This document shows, piece by piece, positions 9,017 to 17,386 of a stretch of 64,000 nucleotides of DNA. The stretch is from Calothrix sp. PCC 7103. Lineage in GTDB: Bacteria > Cyanobacteriota > Cyanobacteriia > Cyanobacteriales > Nostocaceae. The first letter of the stretch is position 1, and each line of letters opens with the position of its first letter. The stretch lies in NCBI RefSeq assembly GCF_000331305.1, contig NZ_KB217478.1, positions 991,366 through 1,055,365 on the forward strand, in the 5' to 3' direction. The notes beneath the pieces are model-generated. The model was not told the origin of the DNA. It saw only the letters and a program-made list of their open reading frames with translations, and did no database searches. The translations under genes and the position numbers were made by a program.

Positions 9017-9928
9017 TTAGTGTTTGATTTTTAACGTTGAGATGCTTTTATATCTTGGGTTCCGCAAAGCCTCCACCCAACCTACTATAGTCTTACTCAG
9101 GAGTATCCTCTTGCTCATTTTCTGGTAAAAATTGTCTAATTCTTCATCAGAAGGTCGAAACTGTTTAAATTTCGCATCAATTTCTAACCCACCATTATAA
9201 GCTTTAAGCAATACTTCATTCGTTTCATAGAATGTTGGCAAGGTCGCAATATAAGGGTCATGTACTTTCTTTGGAGATATTTGCTTGGAACCTAAGTTAC
9301 CCAAAACTAGTATCTTTAATGTATCATTCTCTTTTATTAAACGACGTGAAAGAATTGCCACTGCATCATCTTCATCAATGGCAATATTCATTCCAGAGCT
9401 TGTAGGTTTTGCTCGACGATTTAAAGTCGAAAATAATCTTCGAGTTCTCTCAAGTCCTTCTTTTGTATTCTCGTGCTTTAAAATAATAACAGTAATTTCT
9501 TCTTTGCCTAGCTCAGGATTTTGTCTTAACGCTTCTTGAATTGACTTGAGTCGGTGTTGACCATCTAAAGCATAATATATTTGGCTACCATCAAACCGTA
9601 GTAAACCAAATCCATAACTTGAACGGTCTTCTTTATCATCAATTAAATGATGTTCATCTACTTTAACGTGGGAAAACACCGGTTCTCCTCCATATACAGC
9701 TACCACTAAGGCGCCGTAAAATCTTTGTGGTGCATTCAAAAGATAAGGTACCATTTCCTTTTGCACACGGTCTTGAATTTCTCTTTGAATTAATTCATCT
9801 AAATGTTGATTTGCGTGAATCTCTTCTGCTAACCTACATTCACGTGAAACTTTACCTAATTTCATCACGGTGACATAATAATCCCAATCACCCATTTTCG
9901 CTTTTAATGCTGGTACATAATCTGCCAT
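9017..9928 (-). CDS. DGQHR-domain protein, DndB-type, apparently truncated at the C-terminus (303 aa)
   Basis: DGQHR at residues 122-126 (YYALDGQHRLKSIQEAL) is followed by a DndB-like block, RRLFSTLNRRAKPTS, and then IDEDDAV. It is the closest of the three paralogues here to the DndB pattern. Start at ATG 9928 (MADYVPALK) with AGGGAAG upstream. At 303 aa it is shorter than a typical DndB (~360 aa). Its last ~25 residues, including VGWVEALRNPR, are encoded by a dispersed repeat (9055-9085) that also occurs near 44885 and 17307. I infer that repeat insertion replaced the native C-terminus. It converges with dndE. Confidence 0.8.
   Translation of the reverse strand: MADYVPALKAKMGDWDYYVTVMKLGKVSRECRLAEEIHANQHLDELIQREIQDRVQKEMVPYLLNAPQRFYGALVVAVYGGEPVFSHVKVDEHHLIDDKEDRSSYGFGLLRFDGSQIYYALDGQHRLKSIQEALRQNPELGKEEITVIILKHENTKEGLERTRRLFSTLNRRAKPTSSGMNIAIDEDDAVAILSRRLIKENDTLKILVLGNLGSKQISPKKVHDPYIATLPTFYETNEVLLKAYNGGLEIDAKFKQFRPSDEELDNFYQKMSKRILLSKTIVGWVEALRNPRYKSISTLKIKH
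9055..9085. repeat. Dispersed ~31-bp repeat, TTGGGTT...CCACCCAACCTAC
   Basis: Matches the elements at 44885-44914 and, in reverse orientation, 17307-17336. It lies inside the 3' end of the DGQHR gene and is translated there. Confidence 0.75.
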
Positions 9929-10247
9929 GATAGTGCTTCCCTAATTAAATGATTTTACTATTTATATTTCGTGTGCGGCGCCGATGACAAAATTGAGCAA
10001 GGTTCTCATTCTCATAAGAACCCGCTATCTATTCGTCAATGCGACACTAGCTTGGTGTAGTTACAAATTAATTAACTGATTTGAGTATGGAAATAATCTG
10101 GGCGATATTAAAAGATGTTAACTTAAACTTTTATAACAAATACTTAATTAATTCGTATGTAAATTAGGTTGGCTTTACAGTAATTTTACATAATTAAGCA
10201 CTTTTATGTATTTAAAATATATGAAGATATACAAGTAAAATTATAAG
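9929..10247. other. Intergenic, no gene seen
   Basis: AT-rich stretch between the DGQHR gene (start side) and the 3' end of the Uma2 gene. It contains one GGCGCC near 9977 and no convincing coding frame, palindrome family member or RNA gene. Confidence 0.5.
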
Positions 10248-10826
10248 TTACTCAAATTTAACCTTGCTATAAATATCAGCTAGCATTATTTGGAAGGGCA
10301 TTGAGTTCAAAGATAAAGTTTGATTTAAATCATCATATTCTGTAAATGTCCAAGTTTTGCTGTTAGTTTTATAATATTGCTCAACATGTACGCTATATTG
10401 ATCTATTAAAATATATTCTTTAAAGCTAGGTATAGTACGATAAGCAGCAAATTTTTGATCTTTATCATATGCCCTTGTAGATTCTGATAATACCTCAGCA
10501 ATCATTAAAGGATTAATAATTGTGTCTCGGCGCCCTTCTTGTAATTGTATCTCACCTTCAACTACCATTACATCAGGATAAGTGTTAATGCGTTTTTTAG
10601 GTATCCAGAGTTTTTGGTCTGCAACAAAGGTTTCGTATGATTGCTGTTTGACTGCTAAATTTAATGCTGCGCTAAAGTTTAAAGCTATTCTATTGTGATT
10701 CGGCGTTCCACCAGTCATAAGAATAATTTCACCATCAATGTACTCATGACGTTCCTGTGAATTAATTTCTAATTCAAAATATTCGTCAAGAGTATAATAT
10801 TCTTTTTTGTTAGCTTGTACAATCAT
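10248..10826 (-). CDS. Uma2-family (DUF820) putative endonuclease
   Basis: 192 aa, the normal length for the Uma2/DUF820 restriction-endonuclease-like fold that is hugely expanded in cyanobacteria. Diagnostic segments: YYTLDEYFELE near the N-terminus, HEYIDGEIILMTG, the PD of YPDVMVV, and IAEVLSESTRAYDKDQKFAAYRTIPSFKEYILIDQ with the E and K of the PD-(D/E)xK core. The substrate is unknown for the family. It sits between a DGQHR gene and the Dnd-associated methyltransferase, but this family is scattered widely, so a link to Dnd is not implied. Confidence 0.88.
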   Translation of the reverse strand: MIVQANKKEYYTLDEYFELEINSQERHEYIDGEIILMTGGTPNHNRIALNFSAALNLAVKQQSYETFVADQKLWIPKKRINTYPDVMVVEGEIQLQEGRRDTIINPLMIAEVLSESTRAYDKDQKFAAYRTIPSFKEYILIDQYSVHVEQYYKTNSKTWTFTEYDDLNQTLSLNSMPFQIMLADIYSKVKFE

Positions 10827-11124
10827 TTGATTATTGCCTAAGCATTCAAGTTATTACCTTATATTATAAATATATTTAGAGTAATTTTAGAGCATTTGTA
10901 ACAATTTAGACTTATGGTATGAACCACATAATCCGGAGGATTTCCCGCAGGGTAGGCACAAAGGACACAAAGAAAGAGGAAAGAGGAATAGTCTTTGTGT
11001 TAAATATAATACTAGAAGCAAGTTGAGGCGCCTGAAATATCAAGAAAGTTGAAGATTTGGTCTAAATTACAGCAAAAAATATATATAGATAGTATATAGT
11101 CCCCCTTTGCGCTTCTTTCTTCCT

Positions 11125-12585
11125 ATGACTGGGAGTTACATTGAAATTGAACGTCATCGTGCTGCGATACAGCGTGTTGATATATCACGTCCTGTGAAAC
11201 TTGCCCTTGAGTGGAATATTCTTACTCTCAGCAAAAGCTTTTTTGACTACGGTTGTGGTTATGGTGGTGATGTTCAGCGTACTACGAAATTAGGGTATCA
11301 AAGTACGGGTTGGGACCCTTATTACTTTCCGAATGAGACGCCAGTCGCTGCGGATGTCGTCAATATTGGTTATGTTCTGAATGTCATTGAAGATACTACT
11401 GAACGTGCAGAAGCTCTTTCTAAAGCTTGGAATCTTACGCAAAAAGTACTCGTTGTCTCAGCACAAGTATTAGTTAATGCTCCAAGTCATCATCAAATAT
11501 CTTACGGTGATGGAATAGTTACTCGTTTAAATACATTTCAGAAATATTACGAGCAAGAAGAACTTAAAAAGTATATAGATGAGACATTAAACGTTGATGC
11601 TGTACCCGTAGCATTAGGTGTTTATTTTGTCTTTCGTGATGAAGAAGAAAAACAACATTTTAAAGCTATTAGATACTTCTCTCGCACCTCTACACCGCGC
11701 GTTCGCATTCCTACTAAGCGTTTTGAAGACTACAAAGAAATACTGCAACCGCTTATGGAGTTTTATACACAACGCGGTAGACTCCCTATAAAAGGAGAAT
11801 TAGCAAACCAAGAACAATTATTAATCGAGTTTAGTAACTTCAAGCGCGCGTTCGCTGTTATTCTCCAAGCAACCGATGAAGCTGAATGGGATGCTATCGC
11901 TTACCGTCGTTCACTCGATATCCAAGTATACCTAGCATTAATGCAACTCGAAGGTAATCGTTCCCTCTACAAGCTACCACTAGAAATGCGCCAAGATATC
12001 AAAGCCTTTTTTGGTGACTACCAAGATGCTTGTGATGTCGCTGACCGAAAACTATTTAGCTTAGGACAAGCAGGAGTCGTTAAAACTGCGTGTGATAAAA
12101 GTAAAGTCGGCAAACGTACCCGCAGCGCACTTTACGTTCACGCTTCCGCACTTCAAGAACTTGACCCTTTACTACGAATATACGAAGGATGTGCTACCCG
12201 TTTTATAGGGCGTGTCGATGATGCTACTTTGATAAAATTTTACATTGACGAACCGCGAATATCTTATCTATATTATCCAGATTTCGACACAGACCCACAT
12301 CCAGCTTTAAAAGCAAGTATTAATATTGACCTCAAAACACTTAGAGTAACTCACTACGATTATTCAGATCGAGCAAACCCACCTGTTCTTCACCGTAAGG
12401 AAACATTTGTTGTATCAACTTATCCCCAGTATGATTTATTTGCCAAGCTGACTCAACAAGAAGTGGAATTAGGTTTACTCAAAAATAAAAACGAAATTGG
12501 CACGCGCGATGGTTGGTTAAAGTGTCTAGCTGAACATAATGTGGAAATTAAAGAACATCAACTGCAACGGATAGAGCGGATGTAA
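11125..12585 (+). CDS. DNA phosphorothioation-associated putative methyltransferase
   Basis: A SAM-binding motif I, FFDYGCGYGGD, lies about residues 39-49 counted from ATG 11125 (MTGSYIEIERHRAAI). The N-terminal block matches my recollection of the methyltransferase family found next to dnd genes, which keeps the Y-x-E-I-x-R-H-R start and the YGCGxGxD loop. About 486 aa; the large C-terminal half has no known function. A TTG at 11107 would add six residues, but the ATG is more plausible. The last codons and stop (…ERM*) fall in a copy of the CGGATGTAA repeat. The target (DNA base, DNA backbone or protein) is unknown. About 2.1 kb beyond dndE, with the Uma2 gene between. Confidence 0.85.
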   Translation: MTGSYIEIERHRAAIQRVDISRPVKLALEWNILTLSKSFFDYGCGYGGDVQRTTKLGYQSTGWDPYYFPNETPVAADVVNIGYVLNVIEDTTERAEALSKAWNLTQKVLVVSAQVLVNAPSHHQISYGDGIVTRLNTFQKYYEQEELKKYIDETLNVDAVPVALGVYFVFRDEEEKQHFKAIRYFSRTSTPRVRIPTKRFEDYKEILQPLMEFYTQRGRLPIKGELANQEQLLIEFSNFKRAFAVILQATDEAEWDAIAYRRSLDIQVYLALMQLEGNRSLYKLPLEMRQDIKAFFGDYQDACDVADRKLFSLGQAGVVKTACDKSKVGKRTRSALYVHASALQELDPLLRIYEGCATRFIGRVDDATLIKFYIDEPRISYLYYPDFDTDPHPALKASINIDLKTLRVTHYDYSDRANPPVLHRKETFVVSTYPQYDLFAKLTQQEVELGLLKNKNEIGTRDGWLKCLAEHNVEIKEHQLQRIERM

Positions 12586-12675
12586 CGGATGAGCTATCTG
12601 TTATAAGTGGAGACTTGTTATCTAAAATAAACTATCCGTTGCATCCGTTTATCATCCGTTGCTAACTGACCGTTC
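12564..12675. repeat. Inverted pair of CGGATGTAA-type repeats supplying two stop codons
   Basis: The plus-strand copy (about 12564-12592) provides the stop of the methyltransferase. The inverse copy (about 12632-12662) provides the stop of the minus-strand gene that follows. The two face each other across about 40 bp and could fold into a bidirectional hairpin between the convergent genes. Confidence 0.75.
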
Positions 12676-12945
12676 ATACGTCTGCGATATTTCCAAAACT
12701 CTTTGTAACCATTGTTGTGCTTGGGCAGACGCGATATATCGCGTCTCTACATTATCTGTCAAATCAGACCAGATTTTTTCCTTATCAAATAACCAACGTG
12801 TTAAAACACGTCCTAAATCAACTAGTTCTGCTGCTTGGTCAATGTCATCCTTTTTGACCATATCTGGAACTATCCACTCTATATAATGTCTACTTTCTTT
12901 AGCCAAATCTAATACTGCTTGTTGTTGCGATGCATCGGTAAACAA
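12652..12945 (-). CDS. Small conserved-looking protein of unknown function, disrupted by repeats
   Basis: 97 aa from TTG 12945, rich in helices (AVLDLAKESRHYIEWIVPDMV; LVDLGRVLTRWLFD; QAQQWLQRVLEISQ). I do not recognise the family. The sequence upstream stays in frame as ...ALGANLASIQTLFTDAS without a start codon, so this looks like the 3' part of a broken gene. A REP palindrome (12727-12746) sits in frame and is translated as roughly ETRYIA. The stop codon lies in a CGGATG repeat (…SNG*). Confidence that it is coding is moderate; confidence that it is intact is low. Confidence 0.45.
   Translation of the reverse strand: MFTDASQQQAVLDLAKESRHYIEWIVPDMVKKDDIDQAAELVDLGRVLTRWLFDKEKIWSDLTDNVETRYIASAQAQQWLQRVLEISQTYERSVSNG
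12727..12746. repeat. REP-like palindrome AGACGCGATATATCGCGTCT inside a coding frame
   Basis: Perfect 20-bp palindrome of the dispersed family. Unlike the other copies, which are intergenic, this one lies within the frame of the 97-aa minus-strand ORF and keeps it open. Confidence 0.85.
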
Positions 12946-13222
12946 GGTTTGAATGGAAGCTAAATTGGCGCCTAGAGCGCCGGTCGAGTAATATATATTG
13001 ACGAAAGTTTAAATTTATGCGTCAGGGCGAAACCCTCATTTTTAGATTAAATCGTTTAGCCAAAGCATCGATAATTGGGTGCCTCAATGTTCGATTTCTA
13101 AGACACTCATAATTAAACTCTTATGTCAACCACTTCTAGTTGACCGACGCTCTAGTTGTTGCAAGCGAGTATATATATCGTTAATTGTAAAGTTTTGTTG
13201 CTGTAAACTGAAGTCTGTCATA
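12946..13222 (-). pseudogene. Possible 5' part of the broken small gene plus inserted sequence
   Basis: An ATG at 13220 with AGGTGAAAT just upstream begins MTDFSLQQQNFTINDIYTRL and runs to ...QQLERRSTRSG before a stop near 13128. After about 150 bp of unrelated sequence, coding-like sequence resumes near 12975 (ALGANLASIQTLF) and continues into the 97-aa frame. I infer one ancestral gene split by a small insertion. The insert contains another short coding-like run, HPIIDALAKRFNLKMRVSP. No family recognised. Confidence 0.35.
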
Positions 13223-13470
13223 TTTCACCTAAAAATCGCAGTTAACTTTTTTGTCTATAATCCCCAAGCTAGCGCCTCAAACTTCATAGCTTGGAACAAG
13301 ATGTTTGTATAATCACTCATTCTCTTACATTGTGTGTGGTGTTTGCGTGAAATTACTTAATATATGTGGCAATATATTGTGGATTCTTTATAAAGAACCG
13401 GGTGCGGCGCCTATAAGTATGAAATAAGTTGGTTATCAAAATAAAACTATTCCAATATAAGGATGTTGAA

Positions 13471-14997
13471 GTGGTGAATGATATAAAAGCATTAACAAAA
13501 GTTTTTAGCAGTCGCAAGATGACTTCACTGCTAATTCTTGGTTTCGCGTCAGGGTTGCCGTTATTTTTAACGAGTAAGACTCTACAGTATTGGATGCAAG
13601 ATGCGAAAATTGATATTGGGGTAATAACACTGTTTGGCTTGGTCAGTTTGCCCTATTCATTAAAATTCTTATGGTCGCCTTTACTAGATAGATTTAATCT
13701 CCCTTTTCTAGACCCACGACGTGGATGGCTGTTAATAACTCAGGTTGGGTTAGTTTTGGCAATTGTGGCACTAGCATTTCAGCAACCAGCCCAAGATATC
13801 CAAGTTTTACAGCTTTTGGGGATAAATTGCTTAATTATCGCGTTTTTGAGTGCTACGCAAGATATTGCAGGTGATAGCTATCGTACAGATGTTTTAAACA
13901 AACTGGAAATAGAAGCTGGAGCATCGCTCTGGGTTTTAGGATATCGTTTGGCACTGTTCATCACGCTTTCTCTGGCGCCAGTGCTTGCCGATGTTATGCC
14001 TTGGAATGCTGTATATCTTCTGATAGCGGCAATTATGGGTGTGGGGATAATTGCCACGTTAATTGCTCCACCAATACAACGACGTGAACCGCAAAATCAT
14101 TCTTCGCTATCAATTAAAGATTTAGGCATCGTCGTTGCGATTATAGGTTTAATCGTTGGATTACTATATTGGGTGATGGGAGACCCTTGTTTGGATGCAG
14201 CGAAAAAATGCACACCTTATGAAGCACGCTTATTTCAGTTTTATTGGATACTTGCTGGCTTGTTAATTGGCTGGATTGCCTTAGCCGTTTTTTCACCCCA
14301 AAGGGCAGTATCTCAACATGCAGAAGAACAGGCGCCGCAAACTCTCCAAGATGCCTTAATTCTACCGTTCCAAGAATTTTTTCACCGTTATGGATTAACT
14401 CAAGCGAGTTTGATATTAATATTTATTTTGCTGTATAAGTTGGGTGACTCTTTAGTGGGAGTTACGGGTAATTTGTTCTTACGCGAAGTTGGTTTTACTA
14501 AAACTGAACTCGGCGCCATTCAAGGGGGAATGGGATTCATTGCTACCACTGTTGGTGTTCTTGTTGGTGGTATTATCCTTTCCAAGATTGGTATAAATAG
14601 AGCGCTATGGATATTTGGAATACTGCAATTACTCAGCAACCTTGGGTATTATGCTTTATCACTATCTGGCAGAAAGGACTTTACGCTTTTAATTTTGGCG
14701 ATTAACATTGAAAATTTCTGTGCTGGACTCGTTACTGTGGTGACTGTGGCGTATTTAATGAGCTTGTGTAATCACAACTTTACAACTACACAGTTCGCCT
14801 TGTTCTCTAGCTTGATGGCAATTAGCCGTGATATTCTCTCAGCACCTGCAGGACAATTCGCTAAGGTAACAGGTTGGTCTTCATTTTTTCTGCTTACACT
14901 AGTTGCAGCATTGCCAGGATTGCTTCTACTACCTGTTATTGCCCCTTGGGAACGCAAGCCAGTTTCAACAATGCCCAGACCCGGACTAGATGAATAA
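13471..14997 (+). CDS. ampG: AmpG-like major facilitator permease
   Basis: An MFS membrane protein of about 508 aa with 12-14 hydrophobic segments. Its N-terminal block is characteristic of AmpG: LLILGFASGLPLFLTSKTLQYWM, then LPYSLKFLWSPLLDRF and LDPRRGWLL. AmpG imports anhydro-muropeptides for cell-wall recycling in Gram-negative bacteria; the cyanobacterial substrate is not proven. I place the start at GTG 13471/13474, with AAGGA shortly upstream, rather than at TTG 13429, which would add a non-conserved charged extension. The next gene follows 19 bp after the stop and may be co-transcribed. Confidence 0.87.
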   Translation: MVNDIKALTKVFSSRKMTSLLILGFASGLPLFLTSKTLQYWMQDAKIDIGVITLFGLVSLPYSLKFLWSPLLDRFNLPFLDPRRGWLLITQVGLVLAIVALAFQQPAQDIQVLQLLGINCLIIAFLSATQDIAGDSYRTDVLNKLEIEAGASLWVLGYRLALFITLSLAPVLADVMPWNAVYLLIAAIMGVGIIATLIAPPIQRREPQNHSSLSIKDLGIVVAIIGLIVGLLYWVMGDPCLDAAKKCTPYEARLFQFYWILAGLLIGWIALAVFSPQRAVSQHAEEQAPQTLQDALILPFQEFFHRYGLTQASLILIFILLYKLGDSLVGVTGNLFLREVGFTKTELGAIQGGMGFIATTVGVLVGGIILSKIGINRALWIFGILQLLSNLGYYALSLSGRKDFTLLILAINIENFCAGLVTVVTVAYLMSLCNHNFTTTQFALFSSLMAISRDILSAPAGQFAKVTGWSSFFLLTLVAALPGLLLLPVIAPWERKPVSTMPRPGLDE

Positions 14998-15016
14998 ATA
15001 TAAGGAAGTTTAATCT

Positions 15017-15430
15017 ATGGGGCAAAGAGTTGTCGTTATTATTTCTACGACCATCCTTTTCTTAACAGGTCTTTTACTCGGTTACGTCCTCTCACAACTT
15101 GTTCTCGGACGCTTGGCACTTAATATTGTCACCTTCCTAGGAACATTTAGCTTGATTGTTATCTTCGCCACCCTTTACTACGTATTATTTTGGGAGTTCC
15201 GCAGACAGCAAGCACAACCAGTAGGACGCCAACCGTTAAACCAACAATACAGCGCGGATGAATTTGCACCCCCCATCACCCAACTAAAAAACCAACTTGT
15301 TAATTTATTAGGAGGAGATAGCGAAGGCGCCGAGCGTCTTGTAGCCCAAGCGCGTAAAACCTATCCCAAAATGCCAGAACATTGGTACTGGGAAAGAGTT
15401 ATCGCCGATGTAGAACGCGATAGACGATAA
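15017..15430 (+). CDS. Conserved small membrane protein of unknown function (137 aa)
   Basis: Two N-terminal transmembrane segments (about residues 5-27 and 34-58) are followed by a soluble cytoplasmic tail ending GAERLVAQARKTYPKMPEHW, which resembles a short helical repeat. Starts at ATG 15017 with AAGGAAG about 10 bp upstream, a good ribosome site. It lies 19 bp after the AmpG-like gene, so an operon is likely. No named domain recognised; the pattern fits a family seen mainly in cyanobacteria. Confidence 0.7.
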   Translation: MGQRVVVIISTTILFLTGLLLGYVLSQLVLGRLALNIVTFLGTFSLIVIFATLYYVLFWEFRRQQAQPVGRQPLNQQYSADEFAPPITQLKNQLVNLLGGDSEGAERLVAQARKTYPKMPEHWYWERVIADVERDRR

Positions 15431-15532
15431 TCTCGTAGGATAGGCATCCTGCCTGTCCTTTCCATTTTTTAAAAGCTGTATTGACGCTAAAATATGTGAG
15501 GCAAGGTTAATAAATCTTTAACTAATAGAATC

Positions 15533-15730
15533 ATGAATATTGTTCGTCAATACATCGCCCCTTTCATCGCCATTATTATTTTCTTTATTGCTCTAGCAGC
15601 AACCAGCGCGCGTATATTTTTACCATCTGATATGTTGGCGCCTGCTCCTGTAGATGGTGTGGGATTCAATGGTAATGATTTACATAATCAAAACAATACG
15701 TTGGTTTCGATGAAGGCGCCTGTATTTTAA
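15533..15730 (+). CDS. Small exported or membrane-anchored protein (65 aa)
   Basis: MNIVRQYIAPFIAIIIFFIA begins a single strong hydrophobic segment (residues 8-24), followed by a 40-residue polar tail rich in Asn and Pro. It looks like a signal-anchor protein facing the periplasm or lumen. Two GGCGCC palindromes fall in the short coding region. No family recognised. Expression is not shown by the sequence. Confidence 0.5.
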   Translation: MNIVRQYIAPFIAIIIFFIALAATSARIFLPSDMLAPAPVDGVGFNGNDLHNQNNTLVSMKAPVF

Positions 15731-15883
15731 GATTGCCTGCTTTAAATTTTGGGACGGCCGAGGACAGCCATCCCACAAGAGAAAATAACAAAGTTGGTAT
15801 ATATAAAGTAAAATTTACCAAAGGTTATTTTTTTCAGTGAGTTTTTGTGTCAGATTGTACTTACTGAGTTCCCTTAAGCAGCT

Positions 15884-16375
15884 TTGAATTCCTTTTTAAT
15901 ACCGTCATATAAAATTCGCAAAGGCTCGACTCTAGATAGAGCGTTACTGGTAAAGTTCATGCAACGGACTTACCAAGACATTTTTCCGAACCAGGATTTT
16001 TCACATTTGTCGAAGACTGTTGAGCAATATCTATCTAGCGAAACCCCTCTGTGGTGGGTAAACTTTACAGACACTCAAACTCTCACCCAAGAAACTTCTC
16101 CTGTAGCTTGTCTTTGGATGGGAAACGCTATCGACCAAATTACAGGTCAGCGTCATGCTCACCTATTTTTACTCTACGTTGTTCCTGAACATCGGCGCCG
16201 AGGTGTAGGTAGAGCATTAATGGAATATGCACAAACCTGGGCAAGAGCGAGAGGAGACAAGCAAATTGGTTTACAAGTGTTTTCTTCAAACATACCTGCA
16301 CTTAACTTATATAATCAACTTGGTTTTCAAACACAATCTTTGTGGATGATCAAACCATTGGAAAATGGAGAGTGA
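15884..16375 (+). CDS. GNAT-family N-acetyltransferase
   Basis: 163 aa with the acetyl-CoA-binding motif A of GNAT enzymes: LFLLYVVPEHRRRGVGRALMEYAQTWARARG, with the R/Q-x-x-G-x-G/A loop as RRGVGRA. The C-terminal motif B, IGLQVFSSNIPALNLYNQLGFQ, is the typical N-x-x-A-x-x-L-Y-x-x-x-G-F. The substrate is unknown; RimI-like protein or small-molecule acetylation is possible. The start is TTG 15884 (MNSFLIPSYKIRKG), since the RKG-x-x-x-D start of the fold must be included and no ATG precedes it. Confidence 0.88.
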   Translation: MNSFLIPSYKIRKGSTLDRALLVKFMQRTYQDIFPNQDFSHLSKTVEQYLSSETPLWWVNFTDTQTLTQETSPVACLWMGNAIDQITGQRHAHLFLLYVVPEHRRRGVGRALMEYAQTWARARGDKQIGLQVFSSNIPALNLYNQLGFQTQSLWMIKPLENGE

Positions 16376-16445
16376 AAAGCGGCCTTCCCCAAATTAAAAT
16401 CAAAAAGGTGTGGAAGATGACCGCTTGTAATGGTACTTTTTATTT

Positions 16446-17204
16446 ATGTATGATGAAGATGATCTCAGCCTACTCGACCCAGAAGCCGAGCTAGAAAGTC
16501 CTCTCGACAGTATTGAACCGCTGAATGAAGAATCAGAGGCACAATTACCTGACCCGGATGAGATGCTCGCGCTTCTTGATAGTCCCGTGCCACAGCAAAG
16601 AATGCTAGCGGCACGTGCTTTTAGTGACATAGAAGATGCGCGCGCAACTTCTCCCTTAATACGTTTATTAACAGACACTTGTCCTTTAGTAAGGGTAAGT
16701 GCAGCTTATGGAATTGGACGTAATCCCAGTTCAGAAGCAGTAGAACCACTGATATATCAGTTAAATCGCGACTGGAACGGCTACGTGCGTAAAGGCGTAG
16801 TTTGGGCATTAGGAAACTGTCGCGACCGTAGAAGTTTAGCCCCCTTAGCTAATGCACTTAAAACAGATATTTCGGCTGTACGACTGTGGGCAGCTAGCGC
16901 ACTTGCTCAAATGGCAAACATCGGTTATGACGCTGTTGTTGGCGCCATGCCTCCTTTAGTAGCAGCTTTGGTTCAAGACTCAGTTGGTGCAGTTCGGAGT
17001 AATTGCGCTTGGTCTATTGGACAATTATGTCGTGAGCTACCTTCTAACGTAGTTTACGCCACCGCAATTGATGCCTTAATCCAAACCTTTGCCGAAGACA
17101 CCGACCTAGGAGTACGCGAAGACGCAAAAGCCGCTATTTTAGGTGTCGGAGATACGCGCGGACTTCAAATGATAGAAACGCTGGAACAAGAAGGATGGTT
17201 TTAA
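16446..17204 (+). CDS. HEAT-repeat protein of the phycobilin lyase/NblB-like type
   Basis: 252 aa. An acidic N-terminal tail (residues 1-40, many Asp/Glu) precedes about five HEAT repeats. Recurrent units such as RMLAARAFSDIEDARATSPL, VRVSAAYGIGR, VRKGVVWALGNCRDRRSLAPL, VRLWAASALAQM and VRSNCAWSIGQL show the alternating helix pattern. HEAT proteins of this kind in cyanobacteria include CpcE/NblB relatives acting on phycobilisomes. Whether this one is a lyase or a general scaffold cannot be told from sequence. Start at ATG 16446 (MYDEDDLSL). Confidence 0.85.
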   Translation: MYDEDDLSLLDPEAELESPLDSIEPLNEESEAQLPDPDEMLALLDSPVPQQRMLAARAFSDIEDARATSPLIRLLTDTCPLVRVSAAYGIGRNPSSEAVEPLIYQLNRDWNGYVRKGVVWALGNCRDRRSLAPLANALKTDISAVRLWAASALAQMANIGYDAVVGAMPPLVAALVQDSVGAVRSNCAWSIGQLCRELPSNVVYATAIDALIQTFAEDTDLGVREDAKAAILGVGDTRGLQMIETLEQEGWF

Positions 17205-17386
17205 TTAAGTGCTGAGTGGAAAGTGCTGAGTGCTGAGTAGGTTAAGAGTTAAGAGTTAATAGTTAGGAGTAGAGTGGGCACCAATACTGCTTGGTTAAGA
17301 ATAATCGTAGGTTGGGTGTAGCGTAGCGTAACCCAACAAAAGCATGAATTCGTTGGGTTTCAACCAACCTACAAATAACTTATCCG
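17205..17386. repeat. Cluster of dispersed short repeats between convergent genes
   Basis: In order: GTGCTGA heptamers (17207-17240), GAGTTAAGAGTTA-type runs, then an inverted element with GTAGGTTGGGT at 17307 and ACCAACCTAC ending at 17372, and finally a CGGATGTAA-type repeat that supplies the stop codon of the next gene. The inverted element probably forms a hairpin that terminates transcription from both sides. Confidence 0.7.

Noticed and set aside
1-13000. dndA cysteine desulfurase and dndFGH restriction genes
   Set aside because: No frame in the window carries a PLP-lysine desulfurase motif or the DndF/G/H architecture.
13079-13312. 77-aa plus-strand frame
   Set aside because: No ribosome site and no family; it overlaps the better-supported minus-strand gene fragments.
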